Shown here: piece by piece, positions 43,401 through 44,562 of the stretch
Numbering within the stretch: the stretch's first letter is position 1
How the letters are laid out: each line of letters begins with the position of its first letter
NCBI GenBank assembly: GCA_002748325.1
Contig: PDSD01000034.1
Coordinates: 1 to 44,562 of the forward strand
DNA: 44,562 nucleotides
Reading direction: 5' to 3'
Source: Arachnia propionica
GTDB lineage: Bacteria; Actinomycetota; Actinomycetes; Propionibacteriales; Propionibacteriaceae
Notes under the pieces: model-generated
Databases searched by the model: none
What the model was told of the DNA's origin: nothing
The model's input: the letters and a program-made list of their open reading frames with translations, nothing else
Position numbers and translations under genes: made by a program

Positions 43401-44219
43401 ATCAGCAAGGAGACCGCTGTTGATGAAAACGGCGATCCGGCAAATGATGCTGACGGCAAGCCGCTGACCGATATCGACTCGACTCCGGATACCGATAAGG
43501 CCAACGACAAGCTGGTTGATGATCAGATTGACGATAATGGCACCGTCGATGAGGATGATCACGATGTTGCTTCGCTGAAGGCTGATGATGCTTTGGTGCT
43601 GGACCTGGCGTTGCGTAAGACGCTGGATCCCGCTTCGCCAAAGGTCGTCAAGATCGGGGACAAGGTCACGTTCCAGGTTGAGGTGTTCAACCAGGGCAAC
43701 ACTCACGCTTCGGGCATCGAGGTAGTGGATTACCTACCGACCGGCCTGGAGTTGGCTGATGCTAACTGGACCGCCACTGCTGGCCACACGGCCACGATTG
43801 TGCTGAAGGACGTCACGTTGGCTCCGGGTGAGTCCACTAAGGTCCCGATCACAGTCAAGGTTTTGGCGGCTGGAACGCTGGATAACTTTGCTGAGATCAG
43901 CAAGGAGACCGCGGTCGATGAGAAGGGCGAACCGGTGGTTGGCCCTGACGGTAAGCCGTTGACTGATGTTGATTCGACTCCGGATACGGACAAGGGCAAC
44001 GATGTTCTCGAAGATGATGTGATCAACAAGACACCTGCTGATGGTGACGAAGACGATCATGACATCGCGAAGCTGGTTGTTTCGATTACCGTGACTCCGC
44101 GTCCGGCGCTACCTGAGACTGGTGCTGCCGGCACGGATGGTCTCGGTGGTGCTGGGCTGGCCGCCATTTCGCTGTTGCTGGTCTCGGCCGCTGCAGCTCG
44201 GCGTCGGTTTCACGTCTAA
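40473..44219 (+). CDS. LPETG-anchored surface adhesin with DUF5979-like and DUF11-like repeats
   Basis: The 1248-residue protein has a signal peptide (1-32, cut after SAHA), then an N-terminal adhesive region (about 33-335) resembling the Ig-like ligand-binding part of MSCRAMM proteins. Two DUF5979-like repeats follow (about 340-438 and 443-543), then four DUF11-like repeats of 165-166 residues starting at 545, 711, 876 and 1042. Each repeat begins with a segment like LDLALRKTL and carries VGDKVTFDIEVFNQGNT, and all end in an Asp-rich stretch with STPDTDK and DDHD. The C-terminus has LPETG (1213-1217), a hydrophobic helix and the tail ARRRFHV, a sortase signal. I choose ATG 40473, with GGGGGAAGC upstream, since it gives a signal peptide. 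No sortase gene is near. The ligand is unknown. Confidence 0.92.
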   Translation: MSISMRAWTRRLSVLMAIIMALAVQGTLSAHAVDHPNAISNIKVSVNGGNPDDAANTTSAIRVDADWEVVNPQPGDTFSMTLPKELTKNALLTNFNLTDPNDSNKILANCEVTKDSPTKVNCTLTDAVAGESKAFGKMYVVVKVSESTEKTKLEFEVGGKKVYVDTPGGKPIGEGSTNPPKPPDYKLQKSSWQSGTEGLLGWQIRIPGAKTEGVNPVTLVDRFNDSSDEGFSDHTRPDEAKYPGQQQGTFNKYNPDTNKWELVKKYDINWDDDGKGFKVDLTDLDPNSLYSFSYYTQMVDPKDGDIYGNTATVAGEKLVRTQKFEMFGGGTALSENESKFTISKKLEGIAAADLPAGTEFTVKYKINSATPVEGTLKVPADGTAVSSDVFKDMAGAEVTLSEIDLPDVAGYEWGAPAFSESTFELEKGKVTAITLTNTATRQMGSFSVTKAVKGEVAELVPADTEFTVHYTHDGGEGDLKVSAAGGAVESPKLPAGTKVTLSEPTFPEIDGVVWGAPKIEPETVTIAAGEPVNVIVTNTATRKPVLDLALRKTLADGQAEVVRVGDKVTFDIEVFNQGNTRVAGIELVDYLPAELELADANWTAGPDGMATTWLKGGPLAPGKSRTVQLTAKVLQTAEKIENLAEISKETAVDEGGQPIEDADGNRLTDVDSTPDTDKANDKLVDDQIDDDGTVDEDDHDVASLKADEALVLDLALRKTLAQGQDSIVRVGDKVTFDIEVFNQGNTHASGIEVVDYLADGQELADANWTAAAGNTATMKLDGVTLAPGESHKVQVTVKITSVGSLENLAEITKETAVDENGKPVVGPDSKPLTDIDSTPDTDKGNDKLVDDQIDDDGTVDEDDHDVAKLESYEALALDLALRKTLAEGQAEVVRVGDKVTFDIEVFNQGNTFATDIEVVDYLPAELELADANWTAAAGNTATMKLEGVTLAPGESKKVQLTAKVLQTAEKIENLAEISKETAVDENGDPANDADGKPLTDIDSTPDTDKANDKLVDDQIDDNGTVDEDDHDVASLKADDALVLDLALRKTLDPASPKVVKIGDKVTFQVEVFNQGNTHASGIEVVDYLPTGLELADANWTATAGHTATIVLKDVTLAPGESTKVPITVKVLAAGTLDNFAEISKETAVDEKGEPVVGPDGKPLTDVDSTPDTDKGNDVLEDDVINKTPADGDEDDHDIAKLVVSITVTPRPALPETGAAGTDGLGGAGLAAISLLLVSAAAARRRFHV
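42105..44080 (+). repeat. Four near-identical 495-498 bp repeats inside the adhesin gene
   Basis: Units start at 42105, 42603, 43098 and 43596 and encode the DUF11-like domains. The first three share long stretches of DNA with few silent differences; the fourth is most diverged. Similar copies of this length are expected to recombine and change the protein's length. Confidence 0.9.
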
Positions 44220-44252
44220 CTGATGAAATAGCAGTCCAGCTGCTGAACAGAA

Positions 44253-44287
44253 CTTGTGGGCACCGCGCCAAGCGCGGTGCCCACAAG
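44253..44287 (+). terminator. Strong hairpin terminator after the adhesin
   Basis: CTTGTGGGCACCGCG and CGCGGTGCCCACAAG form a perfect 15-bp stem with a 5-nt loop, 33 bp after the stop. CGTTTCCC follows, so the T tract is short. Confidence 0.8.
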
Positions 44288-44350
44288 CGTTTCCCGCAAA
44301 ACCCAAGCTAGCCCACCCAAACTAGGCAACCAGCCAACGATTGGCCCGTG

Positions 44351-44356
44351 TAGGTT
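44351..44356 (+). promoter_or_regulatory. Leaderless -10 element candidate
   Basis: TAGGTT fits the actinobacterial TANNNT -10 consensus and ends 7 nt before the GTG at 44363, which suggests transcription starting at the start codon. Confidence 0.4.
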
Positions 44357-44362
44357 GAACCT

Positions 44363-44562
44363 GTGCATGATGTCGCGTCAGTTCAACTGCTGCTGCGCCG
44401 GTTCACGGCCGCAACCAACCTGAGCATCCCCGGACGCACCTTCGCGGTGCCGACCGAGCAAACCTTGCTGCGCGCCACCCTAAAAGCAATGGGAGCCCGC
44501 GTGGTTCCCGCAGAAACCGCGCCTGCGGCAGCCAGCGTCGTCGTCGCTGCCCAACCCGTTCC
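44363..44562 (+). CDS. Unidentified gene, N-terminus only, runs off the right edge
   Basis: The frame is open from GTG 44363 to the end, 66 codons. The protein begins MHDVASVQLLLRRFTAATNL and continues with GRTFAVPTEQTLLRA. I do not recognise it. The codon pattern is high in G and C at third positions, which supports real coding. No ribosome site is visible, but a TAGGTT -10 just upstream fits a leaderless mRNA. An alternative is that it starts upstream of this GTG, but I see no good candidate. Confidence 0.55.
   Translation, partial: MHDVASVQLLLRRFTAATNLSIPGRTFAVPTEQTLLRATLKAMGARVVPAETAPAAASVVVAAQPV

Noticed and set aside
41775..43706. A 643-codon open frame on the minus strand across the adhesin repeats
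   Set aside because: It is a shadow of the repeated plus-strand gene. It has no start signals and its sequence repeats with the same period as the adhesin.
1..44562. CRISPR array, insertion sequence, integrase or prophage
   Set aside because: I saw no regularly spaced direct repeats of CRISPR size and no transposase or integrase motifs; the only repeats are those listed.

Overview
This window is a high-GC actinobacterial chromosome segment that spans the replication origin. The evidence is the conserved order parB-parA-rsmG-jag-yidC-yidD-rnpA-rpmH-dnaA (left arm, minus strand up to dnaA) followed by dnaN-recF-dciA-gyrB-gyrA-DUF3566-tRNA-Ile (right arm, plus strand). Frequent GTG starts and many 4-8 bp stop/start overlaps fit this. 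My best guess is a member of, or close to, the Propionibacteriaceae, but nothing in the window proves the family.

Region 1 (1-5936, minus) is a late-stage cobalamin operon read cobD-cobQ-cobO-cobB/cobC fusion-cobT, each gene overlapping the next by 4-7 bp. Its cobQ is broken: the first 62 codons and the rest lie in different frames, and about 20 conserved residues at the junction are missing. Region 2 (6206-10851) is an unfamiliar cluster. A Roadblock/LC7 protein and a protoglobin are transcribed leftward. A membrane BON/OmpA-type protein, a membrane coiled-coil protein and a degenerate tandem ABC ATPase without a permease are transcribed rightward. A strong hairpin sits in the divergent promoter region. 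Region 3 (10996-17961) holds a SorC-type regulator, serC, a TetR regulator divergent from trxB, a thioredoxin-TM-ectodomain fusion, a class I aminotransferase and a D-Ala-D-Ala ligase.

Region 4 (18067-25197) is the chromosome segregation and origin block: parB, parA, four GTTCCACGTGGAAC parS sites in 376 bp, rsmG, jag, yidC, yidD, rnpA, rpmH (not in most ORF lists because it is short) and dnaA. An AT-rich intergenic region with a perfect TTATCCACA DnaA box follows dnaA and is the best oriC candidate. Region 5 (25525-29012) is a MacB/LolCDE-like ABC ATPase plus FtsX-type permease lying between dnaA and dnaN, where these two genes are usually adjacent. Region 6 (29124-39923) holds dnaN, recF, dciA, a TrkA/TrkH potassium uptake pair on the opposite strand, gyrB, gyrA, a DUF3566 membrane protein and tRNA-Ile(GAT).

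Region 7 (39924-44562) is an AT-richer stretch leading to a 1248-residue LPETG-anchored surface adhesin with two DUF5979-like and four near-identical DUF11-like repeats, a strong terminator, and the start of an unidentified gene that runs off the right edge. The most interesting points are the Roadblock/protoglobin/OmpA/ABC cluster, the disrupted cobQ, the thioredoxin fusion, the ABC exporter inserted beside oriC, and the inverted repeat between dciA and trkA.
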